From: an uncultured Oscillospiraceae bacterium
GTDB lineage: Bacteria; Bacillota; Clostridia; Oscillospirales; Oscillospiraceae
DNA length: 13,406 nucleotides
Reading direction: 5' to 3'
NCBI GenBank assembly: GCA_934591635.1
Contig: CAKTPI010000016.1
Span: forward strand, 1 to 13,406
Shown here: positions 1-5,774 of the stretch, piece by piece
Numbering within the stretch: position 1 is the first letter of the stretch
Layout: every line of letters begins with the position of its first letter
Position numbers and translations under genes: made by a program
The notes under the pieces: model-generated
What the model saw: only the letters and a program-made list of their open reading frames with translations
What the model was told of the DNA's origin: nothing
Databases searched by the model: none

Positions 1-29
1 TCTTTAAGCTTCTGTGAAGTTTTGTCGCC

Positions 30-52
30 GCTGTACCGCTCTCGCGGACAGC
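30..52 (-). promoter_or_regulatory. 5' leader hairpin of a leftward gene outside the window
   Basis: Read on the minus strand, GCTGTCCGC and GCGGTACAGC pair into a 9-bp stem with one bulged base, closed by a GAGA (GNRA-type) tetraloop. It lies almost exactly at the predicted transcription start of the promoter at 59-87, so it would form the very 5' end of that mRNA. It could stabilise the transcript or belong to a longer leader. The gene it precedes is not in the window, so its role is unknown. Confidence 0.4.
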
Positions 53-58
53 TTTGAC

Positions 59-87
59 ATATTACCACTCCCTTCCCTTTTTGTCAA
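59..87 (-). promoter_or_regulatory. sigma-A-type promoter for a leftward gene off the left edge
   Basis: On the minus strand there is a perfect -35 TTGACA (82-87), a 17-bp spacer and a -10 TAATAT (59-64), with an upstream TG making an extended -10 (TGGTAATAT). The transcript would start near position 52 and run out of the window to the left. No coding sequence for it is seen within positions 1-52, so only its leader is present. Confidence 0.6.
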
Positions 88-136
88 GCTCTTTTTCCCG
101 TTTTTACCATTTTTATTTTCTCCCAGGTATAACACA

Positions 137-169
137 GCCCGCCGCAGGAGATATCTCCTTGCAGCGGGC
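137..169 (-). terminator. hairpin terminator after the permease gene
   Basis: Inverted arms GCCCGC...GGAGA and TCTCC...GCGGGC form a long GC-rich hairpin 24 bases after the stop of the permease gene. The bases after it on the minus strand are only moderately T-rich, so termination may be imperfect. It also separates the permease from the leftward promoter at 59-87. Confidence 0.6.
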
Positions 170-192
170 CGTTTCAAAAAATAATATCCGAA

Positions 193-1563
193 TTACTTTG
201 CGTGGGAACCAAAGTTCACAACAGCAGTATCGCCCTGCTCATTGGCACCGAATTCATAATCCTTGCCGGGCAAAGCTGCGTTCATGATAATACCCACCAG
301 AGCTGCTACAGCCAAGCCGGACAGGCTGATCGTCACAGAGCCAATGCTGAAGCTGATGGCACCGGCAGCACTGGTGCTGACGCCGATAGCCAGGCCCATG
401 ATCATGGCAGCAATCAGGACATTACGGCTCTTGGTGAAGTCCACCTGGTTTTCCACTACGTTGCGGACGCCGACAGCGGAGATCATACCATACAGCACCA
501 GGCTGACACCGCCCATGGTAGCAGCAGGCATCGCCTGAATGATAGCAGCAAATTTGGGACAGAAGGACAGAATGACTGCAAAATAGGCAGCCAGGCGAAC
601 AACCTTAGGATCGTAGACCTTGCTCAGCGCCAGCACGCCGGTATTCTCGCCATAGGTGGTGTTGGCAGGGGCGCCAAACAGAGCTGCCACTACCGTTGCA
701 AGGCCATCGCCCAGCAGCGTGCGATGCAGGCCAGGATCCGCCACAAAGTTCTTGCCAACCGTGGAGGAAATCGCGCTGATATCGCCCACATGCTCCATCA
801 TGGTAGCCAGGGAAATGGGCATAATGGTGATAATCGAGGTTACCAAAAGGCCGCTGTCAAAATTCTTATCGAAAATAGAAAATGCCGTCCGGTTCCAGGT
901 GATGGGCAGGCCAAGCCAATCCGCCTCCCCTACCAGCTTTGCAAAGTTTGCGCGAGAGTCGGCATCTACGATCATCGCAAAAACATAGGAGGCAACCACG
1001 CCCAAGAGAATGGGAATGATTTTTACCATCCCCTTACCGAAAATGTTGGCAACCACGACAACCAGGATGGCAACCAGTGCAATCCACCAGTTATTTGCGC
1101 AGTTGTTCACTGCAGAGTTAGCCAGCGTCAGGCCAATACAGATAATGATCGGGCCGGTAACAATGGGTGGGAAGTAACGCATGACCTTCTTGGCGCCAAA
1201 CACCTTAAACAGCGCTGCAACCGCCAAATACACCAGGCCGGCACAGGCCACACCAAAGCATGCATAGGGCAGAGTGTCAAAACCATAGCTCTCGCTCAGT
1301 CCGCTGATTGCCGCGTATCCGCCCAAAAATGCGAAGGAAGAGCCAAGGAACGCAGGAACCTTCCCGCCAGTGAGCAAATGGAAAAGCAATGTGCCCAAGC
1401 CTGCAAACAGCAAGGTATTGGCCACATCCAATCCAGTAAGGACAGGAACCAGGACAGTTGCACCGAACATGGCGAACAGGTGCTGCACGCCCAGAATCAA
1501 CTGCTTGGGTACGCCGAGGGAGTTTGCATCGTAGACGACGTCGGTTTTCTCGTTTTTTGCCAT
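193..1563 (-). CDS. uraA: NCS2-family uracil (uracil-xanthine) permease
   Basis: Predicted inner-membrane nucleobase:proton symporter of the NCS2/UraA family (456 aa, 14 transmembrane segments expected for the family), importing uracil or a related base for salvage. The N-terminal QHLFAMFGATVLVPVLTG and GSSFAF, the central DPGLHR and NTTYGENTG, and GGVSLVLYG are hallmarks close to E. coli UraA. The two substrate-binding glutamates correspond to E257 (EHVGD) and E306 (TYGEN). The position of UraA His245 is Asp261 here, as in the purine-type members, so uracil is likely but xanthine is possible. The start at 1563 was chosen over upstream codons because AAAGGAAG sits just ahead of it. The gene is monocistronic, with its own promoter (1699-1727), a leader of about 130 nt and a terminator (137-169). 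Confidence 0.9.
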   Translation of the reverse strand: MAKNEKTDVVYDANSLGVPKQLILGVQHLFAMFGATVLVPVLTGLDVANTLLFAGLGTLLFHLLTGGKVPAFLGSSFAFLGGYAAISGLSESYGFDTLPYACFGVACAGLVYLAVAALFKVFGAKKVMRYFPPIVTGPIIICIGLTLANSAVNNCANNWWIALVAILVVVVANIFGKGMVKIIPILLGVVASYVFAMIVDADSRANFAKLVGEADWLGLPITWNRTAFSIFDKNFDSGLLVTSIITIMPISLATMMEHVGDISAISSTVGKNFVADPGLHRTLLGDGLATVVAALFGAPANTTYGENTGVLALSKVYDPKVVRLAAYFAVILSFCPKFAAIIQAMPAATMGGVSLVLYGMISAVGVRNVVENQVDFTKSRNVLIAAMIMGLAIGVSTSAAGAISFSIGSVTISLSGLAVAALVGIIMNAALPGKDYEFGANEQGDTAVVNFGSHAK

Positions 1564-1592
1564 AGAGAGTACTTCCTTTCTTTTTAGAAAAA

Positions 1593-1626
1593 GAGGGACC
1601 GCAACCATGAAAGCCGCAAATCCCTC
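1593..1626 (-). terminator. candidate leader attenuator directly before the permease gene
   Basis: On the minus strand GAGGGATT and GGTCCCTC can pair (8 bp including G-T pairs) and are followed at once by TTTTTCT, which has the form of an intrinsic terminator. It lies between the promoter and the ribosome site of the permease, where pyrimidine or purine genes are often attenuated. I cannot match the leader to a PyrR site or a purine riboswitch with confidence. Confidence 0.4.
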
Positions 1627-1665
1627 CTTTTCATTGTTTATTTTGGAAAAAGTCCCATGAAAAAG

Positions 1666-1688
1666 CCCCAAAGAGCCATTCCTTGGAG
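1666..1688 (-). promoter_or_regulatory. first leader hairpin of the permease transcript
   Basis: On the minus strand CTCCAAG and CTTTGGGG pair over 7 bp with a 9-nt loop and are followed by CTTTTTC. The hairpin begins only a few bases after the predicted transcription start (about 1692). Its position suggests an early pause or terminator, or a recognition hairpin. It faintly resembles the TCC...GGCT core of PyrR sites, but too weakly to assign. Confidence 0.3.
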
Positions 1689-1698
1689 TTCTTAACTC

Positions 1699-1727
1699 AG
1701 TATACTCGCTCTTACTACAAAATGCAA
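1699..1727 (-). promoter_or_regulatory. promoter of the permease gene
   Basis: On the minus strand TTGCAT (1722-1727), a 17-bp spacer and TATACT (1699-1704) match sigma-A elements 4/6 and 5/6. Transcription would start near 1692, giving a leader of about 130 nt that contains the two hairpins at 1666-1688 and 1593-1626. Confidence 0.55.
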
Positions 1728-1917
1728 GAAAAATAGCCGATTTATTTGTCCAAAATATGAACAGATTATGACGGCCGTTTTGTGAAAAATGCTTGTACTG
1801 CCCCTTTTAATAAATTCCCTTTCCTTTTAGCTTCTGCGATTTCGGGGTTCTTAAAATAACGCAGTGTTGTTTTATTTCTTGGATACAAAAAGTTAATTCA
1901 GGCTTGCTTTTTGTCGC

Positions 1918-1946
1918 TTGATTTGTTATCATGATGTACATATTAA
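1918..1946 (+). promoter_or_regulatory. candidate promoter of the TetR-family gene
   Basis: TTGATT (1918-1923), a 17-bp spacer and TATTAA (1941-1946) form a moderate sigma-A promoter (4/6 and 4/6). If it is used, transcription starts near 1952, downstream of the ATG at 1931. Just upstream lies an inverted repeat, ACAAAAAG/CTTTTTGT (1885-1892 and 1907-1914), which could be an operator or simply paired A- and T-tracts. Confidence 0.4.
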
Positions 1947-2659
1947 GGAATCGGTTAGAGGAGGAGATTACCATCGCCTTAAGAAGTGCAGGCCTGGAAA
2001 CCAAGCGGCGCATTCTGCAAACCTGCGTCAAGCTGTTTCTGGAAAAGGGCTATAAGAAAACCACCATGGGAGATATTCTAAGCCAATGCGGTGTTTCCAG
2101 CAGCAGCTTTCAGAACATTTTCCACGCGAAGGATGGTGTTCTGGTAGAGTTAGTGGAGTTTATGTTCTCCAACCAATTTGGCACCGCCCGCAGTATGACC
2201 AAGAATTTGCCCCCTGTCTGTGTTTACGCTGTTGAAACGGCCATTCAGCTGACACTGACAGAGCTGAACGAAAATCTGCGGGAAATTTACGTAGAGGCTT
2301 ACAGCCATCAGGCTGCTCTGGACTACATCGTAAGTGAAACCGCCAAGGAAATCCAAGCAATTTTCGGGCCTTATAACCCCGGCCTTGAATACCAGGATTT
2401 TCACGACATGGACATCGGCAGTTCGGGCCTCATGCGCAGTTACATGCAGGCACACTGCGATGGGGAAACGCTCACGCTTGAAAGGAAGATTTCCTACTTC
2501 CTGCACATGACGCTGCGGTGCTATAATGTTCCCCAGGAGGAAGCGAACCGCGCAATTGCGCTTGTAGCCGGGATGGATGTACGAGCCGTTGCAAACCAGG
2601 TAATGCATCACTTGTTCCAAGCGCTGATGATGCGCTACGAATTCACCCTGTCAGAATGA
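1931..2659 (+). CDS. TetR/AcrR-family transcriptional regulator
   Basis: Predicted DNA-binding repressor. Counting from the ATG at 1931 (242 aa), residues about 23-75 form the TetR N-terminal helix-turn-helix: ETKRRILQTCVKLFLEKGY, then TTMGDIL, then GVSSSSFQNIFHAKDGVL. The C-terminal part (about 80-240) is the variable ligand and dimer domain and gives no clue to the effector. The start is uncertain. ATG 1931 has no ribosome site and lies upstream of the predicted transcription start. A perfect AGGAGG (1959-1964) sits 8 nt before an in-frame ATC (1973), which would give a 228-aa protein beginning just before the HTH. The gene is divergent from the permease and has its own terminator. Its target is unknown; the permease and itself are the nearest candidates. 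Confidence 0.85.
   Translation: MMYILRNRLEEEITIALRSAGLETKRRILQTCVKLFLEKGYKKTTMGDILSQCGVSSSSFQNIFHAKDGVLVELVEFMFSNQFGTARSMTKNLPPVCVYAVETAIQLTLTELNENLREIYVEAYSHQAALDYIVSETAKEIQAIFGPYNPGLEYQDFHDMDIGSSGLMRSYMQAHCDGETLTLERKISYFLHMTLRCYNVPQEEANRAIALVAGMDVRAVANQVMHHLFQALMMRYEFTLSE
1957..1975 (+). promoter_or_regulatory. strong ribosome binding site facing an ATC codon
   Basis: AGAGGAGGAG followed by ATTACC and then ATC, in frame with the TetR protein. The AGGAGG-to-ATC spacing (8 nt) is what an ATG would normally have. This suggests either a rare non-AUG start or a start codon lost by a G-to-C change. Confidence 0.5.
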
Positions 2660-2665
2660 TCTCTG

Positions 2666-2693
2666 CCGGTCTCCAAATCGGAGGCCGGTTTTT
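2666..2693 (+). terminator. terminator of the TetR-family gene
   Basis: CCGGTCTCC and GGAGGCCGG pair over 9 bp (one G-T) around the loop AAATC and are followed by TTTTT, six bases after the TetR stop codon. It is a standard rho-independent terminator that isolates the regulator from the rubrerythrin gene. Confidence 0.85.
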
Positions 2694-2708
2694 CTGTTAT
2701 CTTTCCAA

Positions 2709-2737
2709 TTGACTTTACTGAGCTGCATCATTACAAT
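2709..2737 (+). promoter_or_regulatory. promoter of the rubrerythrin gene
   Basis: TTGACT (2709-2714), a 17-bp spacer and TACAAT (2732-2737) match sigma-A elements 5/6 and 5/6. The transcript would start near 2744 and open with a small hairpin, GGGG-TGATTG-CCCC (2747-2760), likely protecting its 5' end. No clear PerR or Fur box overlaps it. Confidence 0.65.
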
Positions 2738-2788
2738 GAAAGCCAGGGGGTGATTGCCCCACTTTACTTTCTGAAAGGAAGCCGCGCC

Positions 2789-3325
2789 ATGAGCAAATAT
2801 GCAGGCACCCAGACCGAGAAAAATCTGATGGCAGCTTTTGCCGGAGAATCCCAGGCACGCAACAAGTACACCTATTTTGCATCTAAGGCAAAGAAGGATG
2901 GTTTTGAGCAGATCGCTGCTCTGTTTCTAAAAACTGCAGACAACGAAAAGGAGCACGCCAAGCTCTGGTTCAAAGAGCTGGACGGCATTGGCTCCACCGC
3001 CGAAAATCTGCTGGCCGCCGCTGAGGGCGAAAATTACGAGTGGACCGATATGTACGAAGGCTTCGCCAAAACAGCTGAGGAAGAGGGTTTCCCAGAGCTG
3101 GCAGCTCGGTTCCGCCTGGTAGCTGCTATTGAGAAGCACCATGAGGAACGCTACCGTGCACTGCTGCACAACGTAGAAATGGCAGAGGTCTTCGCAAAGA
3201 GCGAAGTCAAGGTGTGGGAGTGCCGTAACTGTGGACACATCGTCATCGGCACCGAGGCTCCTGCCGTTTGCCCCACCTGCAACCATCCGCAGAGCTACTT
3301 TGAAGTTCACGCCGAAAATTATTAA
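2789..3325 (+). CDS. rbr: rubrerythrin (diiron peroxidase with rubredoxin domain)
   Basis: Cytoplasmic non-haem iron protein that reduces hydrogen peroxide in anaerobes, taking electrons through its rubredoxin centre. The 178-aa protein has the complete family layout: an N-terminal four-helix diiron domain and a C-terminal rubredoxin-like domain. Diiron ligands are visible as E20 (AGESQARN), E53 and H56 (EKEH), E81 and E84 (GENYEW), and E115 and H118 (EKHH). The FeS4 cysteines are C145/C148 (CRNCG) and C161/C164 (CPTC). The start at 2789 follows GAAAGGAAG; the longer in-frame start at 2750 would add 13 residues unlike the family and lies within the leader hairpin. It has its own promoter and terminator, so it is monocistronic. 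It points to an anaerobe coping with oxidative stress. Confidence 0.95.
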   Translation: MSKYAGTQTEKNLMAAFAGESQARNKYTYFASKAKKDGFEQIAALFLKTADNEKEHAKLWFKELDGIGSTAENLLAAAEGENYEWTDMYEGFAKTAEEEGFPELAARFRLVAAIEKHHEERYRALLHNVEMAEVFAKSEVKVWECRNCGHIVIGTEAPAVCPTCNHPQSYFEVHAENY

Positions 3326-3342
3326 TTATTAAGTAAAAAGTT

Positions 3343-3379
3343 CCCGCCAACAGGCTATGATATGTAACCTGTTGGCGGG
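3343..3379. terminator. bidirectional terminator between convergent genes
   Basis: Perfect 12-bp arms CCCGCCAACAGG and CCTGTTGGCGGG enclose a 13-nt loop. On the plus strand it is followed by ATTTGTATT and closes the rubrerythrin gene. On the minus strand it is followed by AACTTTTTAC and closes the beta-helix gene. Confidence 0.85.
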
Positions 3380-3396
3380 ATTTGTATTAGAATGCT

Positions 3397-5022
3397 TTAT
3401 CTGTTTTCGTTGCTGACTGGCGGCTGCCCATTCACCAGCACATCCTCGCTGCTACCGACATAGATAATATCCGAATTACTTTCCTCACCATTATCGTGGA
3501 TATCACACTGCTCCACGCGGACAGTCTGGCAATTGGCAAGCCACAGCGCATTATAGCTGCAATCGTGGATTTCGCAGTTATACACCCGCAGGTTGTTGCA
3601 GAAATAGGCCTGCACGCCAATGGTGCCGCAGCCAAAGAGATCGCAGCCCTCCACAACCATGCTATTCACGTACTCTAAATTCACCACGCCGCCGGTGCAG
3701 CTGCCCTGGGCGATTGTGTGTCCTATTTTCAGGTTGCGCACTGTCAACCCCGTTATCCCGGAGAAGTTCAGCACATTGGCGTATCGCGGCTGGGTCAGGA
3801 TGGAAACCTTATCCCCGCTTTCCGCCTCGATGGTAAGATTATTGACGCCGGAAATGATCAGCTCATAACCGTCAAACACTTCCTGCCATCTATAGTATTC
3901 CCCGCCTAGGCCGCCGTAATTGGAGGCTGCCGTCAGGTCATACTCCCCTGGTTCCAGGTGAATCACTGCATTATTGCCAATGGCTGCCAGGAATTCATCC
4001 ACTGTGGTGACGTGAATTTTGCCGTCTTCTCCCGCCTCCACCCGAGGTGCTTCCGGAATTTCTGCCGGTTTCCAAGTGACTGGGCGCATCTTCATTGCCT
4101 GCAGGTCGGGAATCGTCAGCACGCTGCCATCCGGCCCAACCGGCAACTTACCGGAAACGAACTTGCTTCCGTCATCGATTCGGCAAGTCTCCACGGTCAT
4201 TGGGATGCTTGTGCTGGAAAAAATCGCCCCAACGCCGTTATCATGGATATCCAGGCCGCCCAGATAGACATCCGGACTGTCGCTTACAAACAGTTCACCG
4301 AATTCAGAAGTGGCAGTATTTTTGCAAATTTCCGAATTGATAAATGCTACATTCTGGGAACCGCGGATAGCAAAACCCTCCAGCACGATTTCGCAATCGT
4401 AAAATTTGCTGTTTTCAAACAGTACATTCTCGCTGCCGCTGATTTCCACGCAGCCGTAGCTGCAATCATAGATATCCGAACCATCCACATGGACATCCCG
4501 GCAGTTATTCAAGCTCACGCCCAGGGTGCCGCATCCATAAAGCCGGGAGCTAAGGATCTCGACATCCCGGGAATTTTCAAACAGCAGCACACCGCCGATG
4601 CACGCTCCCCGCTCCCGAGTGTGGCCGATAACCATATCAGAAATGGTAACGCCACGCACATTATCAAACCGCAGGACGTTGGCGTACCGCGGCTCCGTGG
4701 AGATGGTCACCGCCATGGGGTCGCCGCCCACAATGGAAAGATTCTCCACATCTGTAATCACCAGTTCATAGCCGTCATATCCACCCTCCCAATGGTAATA
4801 CGCTCCACCGCCGCGGGAATAGGAGGATGCTTTCGCCAAGTTATACTCCCCCGTTGCCAGCACAATTTCCGTATTAGGTGCAATGGCATCCAGGAACTCA
4901 TCCACGGTGAATACCTCAACAGTTTTCTTCTCTTCCTCTGCCGAAGCCATGCCGGCCGTGACCATCAACACGAGCAGAGTACACAGGAGCAGCGCCCCTC
5001 TTCTCGCAATTTTTGAAAACAC
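3397..5022 (-). CDS. secreted right-handed beta-helix protein with duplicated domain
   Basis: A 541-aa exported protein of unknown function. Residues 1-28 are a signal peptide (basic start, LLLCTLLVLMVTAG core, cleavage likely after ASA). The rest has the short repeating beta-strand and turn pattern of pectate-lyase-like right-handed beta-helices (rungs such as NSRDVEILSSRLYGC and NNLRVYNCEIHDC). It contains two copies of one unit, about residues 39-211 and 340-511, aligned without gaps at an offset of 301. Both have TVDEFL, YDGYEL/FDGYEL, PRYANVL, IGHT, YGCGTLGV/FGCGTIGV and DCSY. The start is GTG at 5022, with GGAAAGGA 9 nt ahead; the nearby ATGs are out of frame. A polysaccharide-binding or lyase role is possible, but no catalytic residues can be assigned and no sortase or choline anchor is seen. 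It has its own promoter. Confidence 0.85.
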   Translation of the reverse strand: MFSKIARRGALLLCTLLVLMVTAGMASAEEEKKTVEVFTVDEFLDAIAPNTEIVLATGEYNLAKASSYSRGGGAYYHWEGGYDGYELVITDVENLSIVGGDPMAVTISTEPRYANVLRFDNVRGVTISDMVIGHTRERGACIGGVLLFENSRDVEILSSRLYGCGTLGVSLNNCRDVHVDGSDIYDCSYGCVEISGSENVLFENSKFYDCEIVLEGFAIRGSQNVAFINSEICKNTATSEFGELFVSDSPDVYLGGLDIHDNGVGAIFSSTSIPMTVETCRIDDGSKFVSGKLPVGPDGSVLTIPDLQAMKMRPVTWKPAEIPEAPRVEAGEDGKIHVTTVDEFLAAIGNNAVIHLEPGEYDLTAASNYGGLGGEYYRWQEVFDGYELIISGVNNLTIEAESGDKVSILTQPRYANVLNFSGITGLTVRNLKIGHTIAQGSCTGGVVNLEYVNSMVVEGCDLFGCGTIGVQAYFCNNLRVYNCEIHDCSYNALWLANCQTVRVEQCDIHDNGEESNSDIIYVGSSEDVLVNGQPPVSNENR

Positions 5023-5057
5023 AGGTCATCATCCTTTCCGTTTTGTTTTCTGGTACT

Positions 5058-5087
5058 ACCATACCACAATCAGTATTTTCCTGTCAA
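5058..5087 (-). promoter_or_regulatory. promoter of the beta-helix gene
   Basis: On the minus strand a perfect -35 TTGACA (5082-5087), an 18-bp spacer and -10 TATGGT (5058-5063), preceded by TG (TGGTATGGT) as an extended -10. It lies about 35 bp upstream of the GTG start codon. Confidence 0.65.
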
Positions 5088-5118
5088 TGAATATGGACAT
5101 TCTTAGTAGAATCTTAAA

Positions 5119-5171
5119 GAAGCTCCCCAAAATCAACACAGTCTTCGCTACTGTCGATTTTGAGGAGCTTC
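5119..5171 (-). terminator. long hairpin, probable terminator of the small membrane protein gene
   Basis: Sixteen-base arms (5119-5134 and 5156-5171) pair fully with one G-T wobble, and the loop holds a second stem, ACAGT/ACTGT. It lies 59 bases after the stop of the membrane protein gene and just upstream of the beta-helix promoter. On the minus strand it is followed by TTTAAGATTCT, a weak T-tract. It is unusually long for a simple terminator, so a processing or regulatory role is also possible. Confidence 0.5.
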
Positions 5172-5230
5172 CTAATTTTCCCTTCTACGCCGGTGCCACT
5201 CGTTCCAGAAGGCGAGACAACATGACAATC

Positions 5231-5649
5231 TTATTTTGCTTCCCATCTCCAGGTCACTCCGCCATGCTTGCCACGTTTTGTCATCACAAGCCCAAATAGA
5301 TCCACCGGTATATCCAGTACAATCAATTTTATGTACACACAAACAATTAAGATATCCTGAACCTGCGGCAGCACCAAAGAAAGCAGAAGCAGCGTCATGC
5401 ACACCAGCATCACCAGTGCATACGCCCAAAAAAGGTAACACAGTCTTTTCGCTACATCCGAATGATATTCGCAGCCTTCCGCATAACCAATCAAGAGGAA
5501 GCGCTTCCAAGCCGGCAACTGACTGTGTTCCTTTTTGATTCTGGTTTTGCTCTTTCCCAATTCAAACAAATGGTGTACCGCCGTTAACAGCCAGGTACCC
5601 GTAAAAAGGCAGGGATAAGGAGGAGCACCACGCATCCCGCCTGCTTCAT
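5231..5649 (-). CDS. small hypothetical membrane protein, apparently frameshifted near its start
   Basis: Unrecognised protein with clear hydrophobic segments: LCYLFWAYALVMLVCMTLLL and the segment after it, up to IPVDLFGLVM. The only start with a good ribosome site (GGAAAG, 8 nt before ATG 5649) opens a frame that stops after 21 codons. The long frame lies one base away and otherwise starts only at GTG 5689, which coincides with the predicted transcription start. If the five-base T tract at 5603-5607 (read on the minus strand) had six T's, the two frames would join into a 139-aa protein. Its N-terminal transmembrane helix would then be intact (VVLLLIPAFF then TGTWLLTAVHHLFEL). So this is a recent frameshift, a sequencing indel, or a -1 recoding site (C TTT TTA). 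It is a single gene behind its own promoter. Confidence 0.5.
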
Positions 5650-5694
5650 TGTTGCCACTTTCCTTTCCAGCTGCACAGCTCGTACTCACATGTC

Positions 5695-5722
5695 ATTATA
5701 TCATCCAGCTGACATGATGCAA
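5695..5722 (-). promoter_or_regulatory. promoter with overlapping dyad for the small membrane protein gene
   Basis: On the minus strand TTGCAT (5717-5722), a 16-bp spacer and a perfect TATAAT (5695-5700) with TG one base upstream. The inverted 7-mers CATGTCA (5689-5695) and TGACATG (5710-5716) flank and overlap the -10, their centres 21 bp apart (two helical turns), as expected for a repressor operator. Confidence 0.6.
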
Positions 5723-5774
5723 GTCTCCCGATAACCACTTCCCGCTAAGGTAATCGCTTGCTGTTTTTTCACCA

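Noticed and set aside
202..1587. Long plus-strand frame of 461 codons opposite the permease gene
   Set aside because: It mirrors the permease codons, is rich in His, Gln and Asn without any domain, and has no ribosome site. It is a shadow frame.
1638..1679. 13-codon leader peptide frame in the permease leader (Phe, Leu and Trp codons near U-runs)
   Set aside because: The purine-rich bases AAGGA touch the ATG directly, leaving no spacing for a ribosome site. Kept only as a remark in the leader finding.
3958..5016. Plus-strand frame of 352 codons opposite the beta-helix gene
   Set aside because: It lacks recognisable motifs or a ribosome site, and the opposite strand encodes a signal peptide and duplicated repeats that are clearly real.
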